A stretch of DNA of 64,000 nucleotides from Achromobacter sp. MYb9 (GTDB lineage: Bacteria > Pseudomonadota > Gammaproteobacteria > Burkholderiales > Burkholderiaceae_B). Positions 47,234-56,783 of the stretch are shown piece after piece (the stretch's first letter is position 1; each line of letters begins with the position of its first letter). Below the pieces are notes generated by a model, which was not told the DNA's origin, made no database searches, and saw only the letters and a program-made list of their open reading frames with translations. Position numbers and translations under genes: made by a program. Location of the stretch: the NCBI RefSeq assembly GCF_002975275.1, contig NZ_PCOQ01000001.1, positions 62,001 through 126,000 of the forward strand, in the 5' to 3' direction.

Positions 47234-47689
47234 TCAGAGGACTCCCAGCAGCGCCACGTCCACGCGCAAGCTGATGCCCGCAAGCGGGTGGTTGAAGTCG
47301 AACAGAGCCGACTCGTCGTTGATTTCCTTCAGGACGCCCGAATAGCGGCCGCCGTTGGGCGCGGTGAATTCCACCAGGTCGCCCGGTTCGAAACCGGCAT
47401 CCGCGCCCGCGTGTTCGGCCAGCATCGTGCGCGTGACGCGCTGGATCAGTTCGGGGTTGCGGTCGCCATAGGCGTCGGCCGGCTCCAGCGTGACGCTGAA
47501 CCGCTCACCTTCCGCATGGCCGATCAGCGCGGCCTCCAGGCCGGGCGCCCACTGGCCGCTGCCCATTTGCAGCGTGCCGGGACGGCCGTCGAAGGTATCG
47601 GCGAACACCGAGTCCTTGCCCGGCCCGGAAGCCAGCGTGATCCGGTAGTGCAGCGTTAGGTAGGAATCCTGACGGACAAAAACGTTCAC
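47234..47689 (-). CDS. fkpB: FKBP-type peptidyl-prolyl isomerase, SlpA/FkpB type
   Basis: A protein of about 151 residues. The FKBP fold with inserted IF domain is visible: [47 protein letters not shown] and the end [16 protein letters not shown], typical of SlyD/SlpA. It has no His/Cys-rich SlyD tail. GTG 47689 is my start by comparison with family N-termini; a TTG at 47710 with GGTGG 7 bp upstream is also possible. It is translated just ahead of ispH. Confidence 0.88.
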   Translation of the reverse strand: MNVFVRQDSYLTLHYRITLASGPGKDSVFADTFDGRPGTLQMGSGQWAPGLEAALIGHAEGERFSVTLEPADAYGDRNPELIQRVTRTMLAEHAGADAGFEPGDLVEFTAPNGGRYSGVLKEINDESALFDFNHPLAGISLRVDVALLGVL

Positions 47690-47759
47690 TTCGTTAGAGG
47701 CGATGCTCAAGATCTGCCACCGTATAGATATTGGATAAACCCTGATTTTAGAGCCTCTT

Positions 47760-48437
47760 ATGAAATTGTCTGTGCGGCTGTCAAAACATGAGCGTCCCCG
47801 AGAGCGGCTGCTGCGCCACGGAGCCGGCGCGCTCCAGGACGCCGAACTGCTTGCCATCGCCCTGCGCACCGGCATTCCCGGGCTGAACGTGATGGATTTG
47901 TCCTACCGCCTGCTGGAGCGCTTTTCGGGCCTGCGGGGCCTGTTGGGCGCCACTCCCGAGGAATTAATGACCGTATCCGGCCTGGGCGAGGCCAAATCCT
48001 GCACGCTTGCCGCCCTGCTGGAACTGGCGCGCCGGACGATCGAGGAAGACCTGACCCGCAACAACACCCTGCGCCACCCCGGCCAAGTGAAACAATATTG
48101 CATGACCGCACTGGGGCATCGCCGGGTCGAGCACTGCATTGCCCTGTACCTGGACAACCAATTACGCGTCATCACCACCGGCGAACTGGCTCGCGGCACC
48201 CTGTCCCAGGCCTCGGTCTACCCGCGCGAGGTCGTCCGGGAAGCCCTGCGCCACCATGCGGCGGCCCTGATCGTGGCCCATAACCACCCCTCCGGCCTGG
48301 CCGAAGCCAGCGCCGCCGACCGTGGCTTCACGTCGCAACTGAAACAGGCCCTGGCGCTGGTGGACATCAAGCTGCTGGACCACTTGATCGTCGCCGGCTC
48401 GACGGTCGTCTCCATGGCCGAACTGGGCGACCTGTAG
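47760..48437 (+). CDS. radC: RadC/YeeS family JAMM-domain protein
   Basis: A 225-residue protein with an N-terminal helix-hairpin-helix region (GLRGLLGATPEELMTVSGLG) and a C-terminal MPN+/JAMM domain with VAHNHPSGLAEASAAD (H-x-H...D metal site). Despite its name, its role in DNA repair is not established. It is divergent from fkpB-ispH with about 70 bp between starts. Length is typical. Confidence 0.92.
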   Translation: MKLSVRLSKHERPRERLLRHGAGALQDAELLAIALRTGIPGLNVMDLSYRLLERFSGLRGLLGATPEELMTVSGLGEAKSCTLAALLELARRTIEEDLTRNNTLRHPGQVKQYCMTALGHRRVEHCIALYLDNQLRVITTGELARGTLSQASVYPREVVREALRHHAAALIVAHNHPSGLAEASAADRGFTSQLKQALALVDIKLLDHLIVAGSTVVSMAELGDL

Positions 48438-48532
48438 CCGCAGCGCGGCATGCCGGAATTCGTTAGACTACCGCCCTGAATTGCTTTAGGCTTTAACCTG
48501 TTCCGGCCTCACCCGACCGCTTCCCCGCCACC

Positions 48533-49159
48533 ATGAAACGCCTGTGGGATATTTCCCCTCCCGTCTCCACGGCTTCGCCTGTCTTTCCCGGCGATACGCC
48601 GTACCGCCAGCAATGGAAGTGGTCGCTTACGCCCGGCTGTCCGGTCAATGTCAGTGAAATCACGCTGTCGCCGCACATCGGCGCGCACGCGGATGCCCCA
48701 CTGCACTACCAGAACGGCGCCGCCGCCATCGGCGCGGTATCGCTGGAACCGTTCCTGGGCCCTTGCCGCGTCATCTACGCCATTGATTGCGGCCCGCTGA
48801 TCACTACCGACCACCTGGCCCATGCCGCCTTGAACCTGCCGCCCCGCGTGCTGGTGCGCACGGCCAAGCATGCGGCGCAAGACTGGTGGACCGACGATTT
48901 CTCGGCCTACGCGCCCCAAACCATCGAATGGCTGGCCGAACGCGGCGTCATGCTGATCGGGCTGGATACCGCCAGCATCGACCCCGCCTCCAGCAAGACC
49001 CTGGACAGCCACCACACGATACTGCGGCATGACATGCGAGTACTGGAGAACCTGGTGCTTGATGACGTGCCCGAGGGCGATTACGAGTTGATCGCCCTGC
49101 CGTTGGCGCTGGTCCAGGCTGATGCCAGCCCGGTGCGCGCCGTCTTGCGCGAACTGTAG
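48533..49159 (+). CDS. kynB: Kynurenine formamidase
   Basis: A 208-residue cyclase-family metal hydrolase that converts N-formylkynurenine to kynurenine. The metal-binding motif is [14 protein letters not shown] (HxGxHxDAP). The N-terminus [20 protein letters not shown] and the later [19 protein letters not shown] block are typical. It precedes kynA by about 150 bp; the intervening kynureninase gene found in many relatives is missing. Confidence 0.93.
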   Translation: MKRLWDISPPVSTASPVFPGDTPYRQQWKWSLTPGCPVNVSEITLSPHIGAHADAPLHYQNGAAAIGAVSLEPFLGPCRVIYAIDCGPLITTDHLAHAALNLPPRVLVRTAKHAAQDWWTDDFSAYAPQTIEWLAERGVMLIGLDTASIDPASSKTLDSHHTILRHDMRVLENLVLDDVPEGDYELIALPLALVQADASPVRAVLREL

Positions 49160-49222
49160 GCTGGTCCGCTTGCCATGGGCTGGCCGGCCCCGCCGGCTGC
49201 CCATTTTCGACTAGGCACGACC

Positions 49223-49315
49223 ATGAAACCTGTTTCCCCCTACGCGCCCCATTGGCGCGCGTTGCCCGCATCCGCCCGCCGTGCGGCCCCTCCCTGCCAC
49301 GGAGGCCAAGCATGA
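49223..49315 (+). CDS. 30-codon ORF between kynB and kynA
   Basis: A short frame [16 protein letters not shown] and onward, 30 residues, rich in Pro, Ala and Arg. Its TGA overlaps the kynA ATG as ATGA, so translation could couple to kynA. Its own ribosome-binding site is poor. It resembles no family I recognise. It may be a leader peptide, a remnant of a lost kynU, or chance. Confidence 0.3.
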   Translation: MKPVSPYAPHWRALPASARRAAPPCHGGQA

Positions 49316-50160
49316 GCTGCCCCCACCGCCCCGAAGATATCGTCCGCGAGGAAAAGGCGCAGCTGGATTTCGCGCGCGACATGACCTACGGCGACTACCT
49401 GCATCTGGACGAATTGCTGGGCGCGCAGCACCCGCTGTCGCCCGAGCACAACGAGATGCTGTTCATCATCCAGCACCAGACCAGTGAACTCTGGATGAAG
49501 CTGATGCTGCACGAGTTGCGCGCCGCCATCGCCAACGTGGCCGCCGACCGGCTGCAGCCCGCCTTCAAGATGCTGGCGCGCGTCAGCAAGATCATGGAAC
49601 AGCTGGTCCATGCCTGGGACGTGCTGGCCACCATGACGCCCCCCGAATATTCCGCGCTGCGCCCGTATCTGGCCCGCTCCAGCGGCTTCCAGAGCTATCA
49701 ATACCGCCAGGTGGAATTCCTGCTGGGCAACAAGAACGCGGCGATGCTCAAGCCGCACGCGCACCGTGAAGACCTGCTGGCGCAGGTACGCACCGCCTAC
49801 GAGGCCCCTTCGCTGTATGACGAGGCGCTGCGCCTGCTGGCCCGCCACGGGGTAGCCGTGCCGGCCGACCGCCTGGAGCGCGACTGGACGCAGCCCTATG
49901 AGGCCTCGGCCGGCGTCGAAGGGGCCTGGCTGACCGTCTACCGCGACACCGACCGCTATTGGGACCTGTACCAGTTGGGTGAAAAGCTGACGGACCTGGA
50001 AGATGCGTTCCGCCTGTGGCGATTCCGCCACGTCACGACGGTCGAGCGGGTCATCGGCTTCAAACGCGGCACGGGCGGCACGTCTGGTGTCGATTACCTG
50101 CGGCGCATGCTGGACGTGGTGCTGTTTCCCGAGATCTGGAAGCTGCGCACGGAACTCTGA
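49312..50160 (+). CDS. kynA: Tryptophan 2,3-dioxygenase
   Basis: A 282-residue heme dioxygenase that opens the indole ring of tryptophan to N-formylkynurenine. Family blocks include [37 protein letters not shown], the substrate-site [18 protein letters not shown] and the C-terminal [17 protein letters not shown] 49312 has GGAGG about 8 bp upstream. With kynB it gives the first two steps of the kynurenine pathway; the third enzyme must be elsewhere. Confidence 0.95.
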   Translation: MSCPHRPEDIVREEKAQLDFARDMTYGDYLHLDELLGAQHPLSPEHNEMLFIIQHQTSELWMKLMLHELRAAIANVAADRLQPAFKMLARVSKIMEQLVHAWDVLATMTPPEYSALRPYLARSSGFQSYQYRQVEFLLGNKNAAMLKPHAHREDLLAQVRTAYEAPSLYDEALRLLARHGVAVPADRLERDWTQPYEASAGVEGAWLTVYRDTDRYWDLYQLGEKLTDLEDAFRLWRFRHVTTVERVIGFKRGTGGTSGVDYLRRMLDVVLFPEIWKLRTEL

Positions 50161-50238
50161 AACCCGTCCCCAATTGATGGAAAGAAGGCGGCACGGGTCG
50201 TGCCAGCCTTCGGCCGCTGGCGCACCCCGATTTTCCCG

Positions 50239-50247
50239 TGCTAGAAT
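50239..50247 (+). promoter_or_regulatory. Candidate extended -10 promoter of rpmE2
   Basis: TGCTAGAAT is an extended -10 (TG-N-TAGAAT). It would give a leader of about 150 nt before the L31 start. No convincing -35 at 17 bp. Confidence 0.45.
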
Positions 50248-50404
50248 TTGGGGTTACTTTTCGGATACGTGGCTAGCGTTCTTGCGTAAACGTCGCTTGC
50301 GAACCCGTTCTTTATGAACTCGTTTCCTGTGAACTGTTTTTCGCGTCCTGGCTGGCGACCCTAACACTTTGAGAAAGACTCCTTGCGAGTCCTAGGAAAG
50401 CACC

Positions 50405-50671
50405 ATGAAAGAAGGCATTCACCCCGAATACCGCGACGTCGTTTTCGCCGACCTGCAAACGGGCAACAAGTTCATCACCCGTTCGACCGTCCACACGCGC
50501 GAAACCGTCGAAATCGACGGCAAGACGTACCCGCTCTTCAAGTGCGACGTGACCTCCGAATCGCACCCGTTCTATACGGGCGCCCAAACGCGTATCGTCG
50601 AAACCGGCCGTGTGGAGAAGTTCCGCGCCCGCTTCGCCCGTACGGCTGGCACGGTCAAGTCCGCTTCCTGA
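50405..50671 (+). CDS. rpmE2: Ribosomal protein L31 type B (zinc-free form)
   Basis: An 88-residue type B L31. It begins [20 protein letters not shown], and lacks the four zinc-ligand cysteines of type A L31; only one Cys (in [15 protein letters not shown]) remains. In many bacteria the Cys-free form is induced by Zur under zinc shortage, but here I see no clear Zur dyad. AGGAAAG precedes the ATG. The 150-nt leader has small stems, including GACTC-N5-GAGTC at 50377-50391, just before the ribosome-binding site. Confidence 0.95.
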   Translation: MKEGIHPEYRDVVFADLQTGNKFITRSTVHTRETVEIDGKTYPLFKCDVTSESHPFYTGAQTRIVETGRVEKFRARFARTAGTVKSAS

Positions 50672-50704
50672 TCCTGCCGCTCCCGCGGGAGTCGCAGCAA
50701 AAAG

Positions 50705-50728
50705 GCAGCCTCCGGGCTGCTTTTTTTT
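50705..50728 (+). terminator. Terminator of rpmE2
   Basis: GCAGCC (50705-50710), TCCG loop, GGCTGC (50715-50720), then eight T. Confidence 0.92.
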
Positions 50729-50795
50729 CCCCCCTAGCCAGCTTGTTACGCGCTGGGGGCTGGCGCAACCAGACCACTCGGTTACATTAACGCCC

Positions 50796-52526
50796 GTGTC
50801 CCCACTTTCTCTTTCCACTCCGGCCCGGCTCACGTCCGTGGCGACCGCAAAGCTCCCCAGACTGATTCTGCTGGGCTTATCGCTGGCCTATATCGTGGCC
50901 GGCCTGTTCATGCGCGACCCGTGGAAAACGGACGATGCGGTCGGATTGGCGACCATGATCACGGCGATCCGCGAAGGCGGCATCACCTGGCTGCTGCCAC
51001 AAGTGGGGCTGCTGGCGCATGCCGAGGAAGGCCCGCTGATCACCTGGGTGGGCGCCGCCAGCATTTGGCTGTTCGGCCCTTTCGTGGGCGATATCACGGC
51101 CGGACGCTTGCCCAACCTGCTGTGGTTCGCCATCACGGCGTCCAGTGTCTGGTACGGCACCTATCTGCTGGGCCGCCGCACTGAAGCCCAGCCGCTGGCC
51201 CTGCCCTTCGGCGGCGAGCCCGCACCACGCGACTACGGACGCATGCTGGCGGACGCGGCCCTGCTGCTGCTGCTGGCCACGGTGGGCATCCTGCAACGCA
51301 CCCACGAAACGACTGTCGTGCCCGCCATCATGGCGTGCCAGGCGCTGGCGTTCTATTCGCTGGCCCGTAGCGTCGACCGCCCCGCGACCGGCACGACCAC
51401 GCTGGGGATTGCCCTGGCGGCCAGTTTCCTGACCCGCGGTTGGGTCGGCGCCTTGCCCATCATGATCGGCGCCCTGCTGGCTTTCTACCCGCGCAGCCAA
51501 CTCTGGAAGTGCAAGCGCTGGTTGCCGTGGGCGGCGCTGGTGACCGTTGCCCTGATTCTGGCCTGGTGGATTCCGGCCAGTGAAAGCAGCGAATACTGGA
51601 TCCGCAACTGGAAGACCTGGAACCTGGCCTCGTTCGCGTGGCCGTCCTGGCACGACATGGGCCGCACGCTGCGCGACCTGCCCTGGTACCTGTGGCCGAC
51701 CTGGCCGCTCGCCCTGCTGGCCGTGTGGCGCTGGCGCGCCTGGATCTATGCGCCCCACATCTGGCTGCCACTGATGCTGCTGGCGTGCTCCGCCCTGGTC
51801 CTGTTCGGCCTGGATGAAGCCACCGATTCCGAATATGTGATGCTGGTGGTGCCTTGCGCCGTGCTGGGCGCGTTCTCGCTGCCGACCCTGCGCCGCGGCG
51901 TCGTCAACACGCTGGATTGGTTCGCCGTCATGTGCTTTTCGCTGACGGCCGCCACCGCCTGGCTGGGCTGGGTGGCCCTGCACTTCAAGTGGCCAGCCCA
52001 GATATCGCGCAACATCGCTCGCCAGACGACAGGCTATGAGCCCGTCATCTCCTGGACCGCGTTCACGCTGGCGGCCATCTTCACGGTGGCCTGGATCGCC
52101 CTGGTCGTCTGGCGGCTGCGCGTGCGTCCGCAAGCCTTGTGGCGCGGCACGGTGCTGTCGGCTGGCGGCTTGACCGTGACGTGGATCCTGCTGGTGCTGC
52201 TGTGGCAGCCCGCCGTGGACTACGCCCGCAGCTACCGCACCGTTTCGGGACAACTGGCCCAGGCGCTGGAGCAGAACACGCGGCCGGGCGAATGCGTCCG
52301 CGGCCTGAGCCTGGGCAGCGGCCAACGCGCATCGTTCCTGATCTTCAACAACCTGACCTTCACGTTCGACGCGAAGTGCACGCTGATCCTGCAACAGACC
52401 AGCAACCAGAGCCTGCGTGACAACACTGCCGCCTATAGCGACGGCGCCGACGTGCTGTGGCAGGGTGGCCGCCGGGCCGATCGGCAGGAAGTGTTCCGCC
52501 TGCTTCGGGTCGGCGCCAACCGATGA
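50796..52526 (+). CDS. ArnT/GT39-like membrane glycosyltransferase
   Basis: A protein of about 576 residues with twelve or so membrane helices and an early acidic motif (WKTDDAVG) where GT-C transferases have their catalytic Asp. It resembles ArnT-type (aminoarabinose transferase or PMT) glycosyltransferases, which use polyprenyl-phosphate sugars at the periplasmic face. A soluble C-terminal part of about 100 residues follows. The start is GTG 50796, chosen for frame and distance from the rpmE2 terminator; no good ribosome-binding site was seen. It overlaps the MATE gene by 4 bp. The acceptor (lipid A or other) is unknown. Confidence 0.78.
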   Translation: MSPLSLSTPARLTSVATAKLPRLILLGLSLAYIVAGLFMRDPWKTDDAVGLATMITAIREGGITWLLPQVGLLAHAEEGPLITWVGAASIWLFGPFVGDITAGRLPNLLWFAITASSVWYGTYLLGRRTEAQPLALPFGGEPAPRDYGRMLADAALLLLLATVGILQRTHETTVVPAIMACQALAFYSLARSVDRPATGTTTLGIALAASFLTRGWVGALPIMIGALLAFYPRSQLWKCKRWLPWAALVTVALILAWWIPASESSEYWIRNWKTWNLASFAWPSWHDMGRTLRDLPWYLWPTWPLALLAVWRWRAWIYAPHIWLPLMLLACSALVLFGLDEATDSEYVMLVVPCAVLGAFSLPTLRRGVVNTLDWFAVMCFSLTAATAWLGWVALHFKWPAQISRNIARQTTGYEPVISWTAFTLAAIFTVAWIALVVWRLRVRPQALWRGTVLSAGGLTVTWILLVLLWQPAVDYARSYRTVSGQLAQALEQNTRPGECVRGLSLGSGQRASFLIFNNLTFTFDAKCTLILQQTSNQSLRDNTAAYSDGADVLWQGGRRADRQEVFRLLRVGANR

Positions 52527-53920
52527 GTTCCGTGAGTGCGGCGCCGATATCCTTCGGCGCCACCCTGCGTGGCATCGCCAAGCAGGCCTGGCCCGTGCTG
52601 ATCAGCCAATGGGCCGGCATCTCGTTCGGCGTGCTGGACACCGCCATGACGGGCCACTCCAGCGCCAGCGACCTGGCGGCGATGGCGCTGTCCGCCTCGA
52701 TCTACATCACCGTTTTCGTCGGCTTGATGGGCGTGGTCCATGCCCTGATCCCCATCCTGGCCCAGCACTACGGCGCCGGCAACAACCTGGAAGTCGGCCG
52801 CAGCTGGGGCCAGGGCGTCTGGCTGGCGCTGGGCCTGTCGATGGTGGGCGCCATCCTGATGCTATTCCCGGACGTCTGGCTGTCGATGTCCGGCGAGGTG
52901 GCCCCCGCAGTACGGGAGCGGATCGGATCGTACCTGCAGGCGCTGGTGCTTGCGCTGCCCGCCGCGCTGGTGTTTCGCACGATCTATGCGTTGGGCACCT
53001 CGGTGTCACGCCCTAAACTCGTCATGGCCATCAACTTGTCGGCCATCGGCTTCAAAGCCTTGTTCAATTGGATCTTCATCTACGGCAAGCTGGGCCTGCC
53101 GGCCATGGGCGCCACCGGCGCCGGCCTGGCGACGGCCCTGGTGTCGTGGATGAGCCTGGGGCTTGGCCTGTGGGTGATTACCCATGACCGCTTCTATCGC
53201 CGCTTCCAGTTGCGGATCGGCAAGCCCGACTGGAAGACGCTGAAGGAACTGTTGCGGCTGGGCATCCCCATGGGCGGCTCGTACCTGGTGGAAGTGTCGG
53301 CCTTCACGTTCATGGCGTTGCTGGTCGCGCGCGAAGGCACCTACGTGACAGGCGGGCACCAGATCATGTCGAATCTGGCCGCGCTGTGCTACATGATGCC
53401 GATGGCGCTGGGGGTGGCCACCGCCGCCCTGACCGCCCAGGCGATCGGTGCAGGCAACCTGGCCCATGCGCACCGCATCGGCATGGCCGGACTGGCGCTG
53501 GGCCTGATCGGCGCGCTGCTGACGTCAGCGGTGCTATTGGCCGGGCGTCCGCTCATCCTGGCAGCCTATACCGACGACGCCGGCGTGGCGGCCGTCGCGA
53601 CGACCTTGCTGGCGATGCTGCCGCTGTTCCATCTGTTCGATTCGATGCAGTGCATTAACTCCTACCTGCTGCGTGCTTACAAGGTCGCGGTCGTGCCCTT
53701 GCTGCTGCAGGTGGTGGCGCTGGCGGGCGTTGGCCTGGTGGGCGGCTGGTGGTTCGGCTTCGGCCCGGGCCAAGGTGGCCTGGACCCTATCCGCAACGTC
53801 CTCGTGCCGGGTTCGCCCGTCGGGGCGGGCAGTATGTGGCTGATGGCCATGGTCGGCCTGGCCCTGTCCGCCGCCCTGCTGCACTTCTGGTATCGACGGA
53901 TCGTGCGGACGCTGGCCTAG
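52523..53920 (+). CDS. MATE family multidrug/Na+ antiporter
   Basis: A 465-residue inner-membrane transporter with twelve helices in two six-helix halves (PVLISQWAGISFGVLDTAMT and, later, LRLGIPMGGSYLVEVSAFTF). MATE proteins of the NorM type export cationic drugs in exchange for Na+ or H+. ATG 52523 overlaps the upstream glycosyltransferase stop as ATGA, so the two form an operon. A bidirectional terminator follows. Confidence 0.92.
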   Translation: MSSVSAAPISFGATLRGIAKQAWPVLISQWAGISFGVLDTAMTGHSSASDLAAMALSASIYITVFVGLMGVVHALIPILAQHYGAGNNLEVGRSWGQGVWLALGLSMVGAILMLFPDVWLSMSGEVAPAVRERIGSYLQALVLALPAALVFRTIYALGTSVSRPKLVMAINLSAIGFKALFNWIFIYGKLGLPAMGATGAGLATALVSWMSLGLGLWVITHDRFYRRFQLRIGKPDWKTLKELLRLGIPMGGSYLVEVSAFTFMALLVAREGTYVTGGHQIMSNLAALCYMMPMALGVATAALTAQAIGAGNLAHAHRIGMAGLALGLIGALLTSAVLLAGRPLILAAYTDDAGVAAVATTLLAMLPLFHLFDSMQCINSYLLRAYKVAVVPLLLQVVALAGVGLVGGWWFGFGPGQGGLDPIRNVLVPGSPVGAGSMWLMAMVGLALSAALLHFWYRRIVRTLA

Positions 53921-53941
53921 CGGTAAACGCCGCGGCGGAAT

Positions 53942-53974
53942 AAAAAAATGGCGGCCCGAAGGCCGCCATTTTTT
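53942..53974. terminator. Bidirectional terminator between MATE gene and paaK
   Basis: ATGGCGGCC (53948-53956), CGAA loop, GGCCGCCAT (53961-53969), flanked by A and T runs. Confidence 0.92.
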
Positions 53975-53985
53975 CGGGTAGGGAT

Positions 53986-55302
53986 CTACCCTTTGGGTCG
54001 CTTATCGATCACGCGACGCGCCTTGCCAGTCAAGGTGCGTTCCACATGCCCGGAATCCGACACCTGGATGCGCGCGCTGACGCCGATGTGCGTTTTCACC
54101 GCATGTTGCAGTTGCCGGCCCAGGTCGTTGCGCTCGGCGTCCGACAGGCCCGAGAACTCGGCCCGCACTTCGGTCAGGATTTCCAGCTCGTCCATGTTGC
54201 CGGTGCGTGACAGCACCAACTGATAGTGCGGGGCCAGCTGGGCGATCTTCAGCACCAGCTCCTCGACCTGTGTCGGGAACATGTTCACGCCGCGCACGAT
54301 CAGCATGTCATCGCTGCGGCCGGTGATCTTGCCGATGCGGCGCATGCTGCGCGCGGTGGGCGGCAACAGCCGGGTCAGGTCGCGCGTGCGGTAGCGGATG
54401 ATGGGCATCGCTTCCTTGGTCAACGACGTGAACACCAGTTCGCCCGGCTCACCGTCGGCCACGGGTTCGCCCGTGTCCGGATTGATGATCTCGGCGTAGA
54501 AATGGTCTTCCCAGACCACGGGGCCGTCTTTGGTCTCGACGCATTCGCTGGCCACGCCCGGCCCCATCACTTCGGACAGGCCATAGATGTCCACCGCGTC
54601 GATGCCGGCTTCGGTCTCGATATCGGCACGCATCTGGCCGGTCCAGGGCTCGGCGCCAAAGATCCCGATGCGCAGCGAACTTTGACGCGGATCAATGCCC
54701 TGGCGACGCTGCTCTTCCAGAATATTGCAGAAATAGGAGGGCGTGACCATGATGATGTCCGGACGGAAATCGCTGATCAGCTGCACCTGCTTTTCGGTCT
54801 GCCCGCCAGACATCGGAATGACCGTGCACCCCAGGCGTTCGGCGCCGTAATGCGCGCCCAGACCGCCCGTGAACAAGCCGTAGCCATAGGCCACGTGCAC
54901 GGTGTCGCCCGGTTTTCCGCCAGCCGCGCGGATGGAACGCGCCACCAGGTTTGCCCAGTTGTCCAGGTCGCCCTTGGTGTAGCCCACCACCGTGGGTTTG
55001 CCCGTGGTGCCGCTGGATGCGTGAATACGCGAGATCCGCTCGCGCGGAACGGCGAACATGCCAAAGGGATAGTTCTCGCGCAGTTCTTTCTTGGTCGTGA
55101 ACGGAAACTTCGCAATGTCGGACAGCTGCTTCAGATCGTCGGGATGCACTCCCGCTTCGTCGAACGCTTTCTTGTAATGCGGGACGTTTTCGTAGGCATG
55201 CTTCAGCGTCCACTTAAGACGTTCCAGCTGCAACCCGCGAAGCTCATCCTCGCTGGCATGCTCGATGGGGTCCAGCCCCGGCTTGCTCATGGTGTTGGAC
55301 AT
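53986..55302 (-). CDS. paaK: Phenylacetate-CoA ligase
   Basis: A 438-residue adenylate-forming ligase that activates phenylacetate to phenylacetyl-CoA, entry step of the paa pathway. The ATP-binding motif is SSGTTGKPTVVGYTKGD; the AMP-site region is YGLSEVMGPG; the C-terminal lid ends LTGKARRVIDKRPKG. ATG 55302 has AGGAGAGAG about 6 bp upstream. It is the last gene of the minus-strand paa cluster. Confidence 0.95.
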   Translation of the reverse strand: MSNTMSKPGLDPIEHASEDELRGLQLERLKWTLKHAYENVPHYKKAFDEAGVHPDDLKQLSDIAKFPFTTKKELRENYPFGMFAVPRERISRIHASSGTTGKPTVVGYTKGDLDNWANLVARSIRAAGGKPGDTVHVAYGYGLFTGGLGAHYGAERLGCTVIPMSGGQTEKQVQLISDFRPDIIMVTPSYFCNILEEQRRQGIDPRQSSLRIGIFGAEPWTGQMRADIETEAGIDAVDIYGLSEVMGPGVASECVETKDGPVVWEDHFYAEIINPDTGEPVADGEPGELVFTSLTKEAMPIIRYRTRDLTRLLPPTARSMRRIGKITGRSDDMLIVRGVNMFPTQVEELVLKIAQLAPHYQLVLSRTGNMDELEILTEVRAEFSGLSDAERNDLGRQLQHAVKTHIGVSARIQVSDSGHVERTLTGKARRVIDKRPKG

Positions 55303-55410
55303 GATTATCTCTCTCCTGAAATTCTCTCTGCGCCGGTTGGGGCGGCAACAGGGGCCTGAACTCCCTGGCGCGCGCCACCCGACTGGCGGCCTTATCTTTG
55401 GCGGATTGCG

Positions 55411-55884
55411 TTACGCGTCGGCGGGAACGCCTACGATCTGGCCCTTGATGCGATACGAACGTCCGCGGAACAACGCGACATTGCGGCCTTCCTGATTGGT
55501 CACGGTCACGTCGTAGACGCCCGTGCGACCCGCCAGCGACCTTTCCTGGGCCACCGCGGTCAGCACGTCGCCTTCGAAACCGGGCGCCAGATAATCGATG
55601 GTGCAGCCGGACGCCACGGTGCTGACGTTGCGCGAATTGCAGGAAAATGCGAAGGCGCTGTCGGCCAGGGCGAAGATGAAGCCGCCGTGGCAGGTCTTGT
55701 GCCCGTTCAACATGTCGGCGCGCACGCGCATGGTCAGCCGCGCGTAGCCCGGCGCCATTTCCTCGACTTTCATGTCCAGGCCTTGCGAGGCCGCGTCGCC
55801 TGCGTACATCACGGTACCGACCGCCTGCGCCAATTCCTGGGGGTCCGCCGGCACTTCAACTACGGGAACGTGCACGTTCATCAT
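55411..55884 (-). CDS. paaI: Phenylacetate pathway thioesterase PaaI
   Basis: A 157-residue hotdog thioesterase that frees CoA from blocked hydroxyphenylacetyl-CoA or related intermediates. Family motifs are NGHKTCHGGFIFALADSAFAF and the late GRTGVYDVTVTNQEG. The start (Met at 55884) overlaps the paaG stop by 4 bp, with GGGG before it. A gap of about 110 bp separates it from paaK. Confidence 0.93.
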   Translation of the reverse strand: MMNVHVPVVEVPADPQELAQAVGTVMYAGDAASQGLDMKVEEMAPGYARLTMRVRADMLNGHKTCHGGFIFALADSAFAFSCNSRNVSTVASGCTIDYLAPGFEGDVLTAVAQERSLAGRTGVYDVTVTNQEGRNVALFRGRSYRIKGQIVGVPADA

Positions 55885-56669
55885 TGCCCCTTGAATTGCG
55901 GTTCGCGCTTGCCCAGGAACGCCGCTACGCCTTCGGCGTAATCGGCGCTGCGGCCCAGTTCACGCATCATGTCGCGTTCGAGGTCCAGCTGCGTGGACAG
56001 GTCGTTGCCCAGGCTGGCCTGCATGGCCCGCTTGGTGAATGCCAGGCCCTTCGTGGGCGCCGTGGAGAAATGCTGGGCCAGGCGGTCCAGCGTGGCGTCG
56101 AACTCGTCGTCCTCCACGCATTGCCAGATCAGGCCCCATGCTTCCGCCTGCCTGGCGCTGAGTTTGTCGCCCAGCATCGCCAAGCCCATGGCGCGCGCGC
56201 GGCCGACCAGGCGCGGCAGCACGAAGGTGCCGCCGGTGTCGGGGATCAGCCCCAGACGGCAGAACGACTGGATGAAGTTGGCCGACGCGCGGGCGATGAC
56301 GATATCGCCCGCGAACGCCAGGTTGGCGCCCGCGCCCGCCGCCACGCCGTTCACGCCCACCACGACGGGCAGGGGCAAGGCGTTCAGGCGCCGCACCAGC
56401 GGACCGTAGAACTTGTCGACCGTTTCGCCCAGATCGGGCGGCGTGCCGTCTTCGGCGGGCTTGCGCTCGCTTAAGTCCTGCCCCGCGCAAAAGCCGCGCC
56501 CCGCGCCGGTCAGGACCAGCACGCGCGCGCCTTCGGTTTCAACGCGCGTCAACGCGTCGGCTACTTCGGCGTGCATGTTGGCGGTAAAGCTGTTCAGCTT
56601 GTCCGGGCGGTTCAGCGTCAGTCGCGCGATACCGTTGGACAGATCGAATTTGATGTCTTGGTAGTTCAT
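55881..56669 (-). CDS. paaG: Phenylacetate pathway enoyl-CoA isomerase PaaG
   Basis: A 262-residue crotonase-fold enzyme. It has the oxyanion-hole patterns AGRGFCAGQDLSE and GVAAGAGANLAFAGD, plus LGLIPDTGGTFVLPR, with the Asp typical of PaaG isomerases. In the pathway PaaG turns the ring epoxide of phenylacetyl-CoA into the oxepin and later shifts a double bond. ATG 56669 (MNYQDIKFDLS) fits the family; an earlier in-frame ATG at 56702 is not conserved. The paaF hydratase is not next to it. Confidence 0.93.
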   Translation of the reverse strand: MNYQDIKFDLSNGIARLTLNRPDKLNSFTANMHAEVADALTRVETEGARVLVLTGAGRGFCAGQDLSERKPAEDGTPPDLGETVDKFYGPLVRRLNALPLPVVVGVNGVAAGAGANLAFAGDIVIARASANFIQSFCRLGLIPDTGGTFVLPRLVGRARAMGLAMLGDKLSARQAEAWGLIWQCVEDDEFDATLDRLAQHFSTAPTKGLAFTKRAMQASLGNDLSTQLDLERDMMRELGRSADYAEGVAAFLGKREPQFKGQ

Positions 56670-56731
56670 GTCAGTTATCCATTGCGGGCACGCTACTGGC
56701 ATTAAAGGTAATCGGTAACCCCCTATCCGGG

Positions 56732-56783
56732 CCGCAGCGGCGCCCCCCCTCCAGGGGGAAGCGCGTAGCGCTTCGGGGGTGGG
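56732..56783. repeat. GC-rich hairpin repeat of the kind common in Burkholderiales intergenic DNA
   Basis: Inner dyad GAAGCGC (56758-56764) / GCGCTTC (56768-56774), outer CCCCC and GGGGG arms, and a CCGCAGCGGCGCC lead-in. From memory, near-identical elements are scattered through Achromobacter, Bordetella and related genomes. It lies between paaG and paaN; it may also act as a weak terminator or processing site. Confidence 0.55.
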
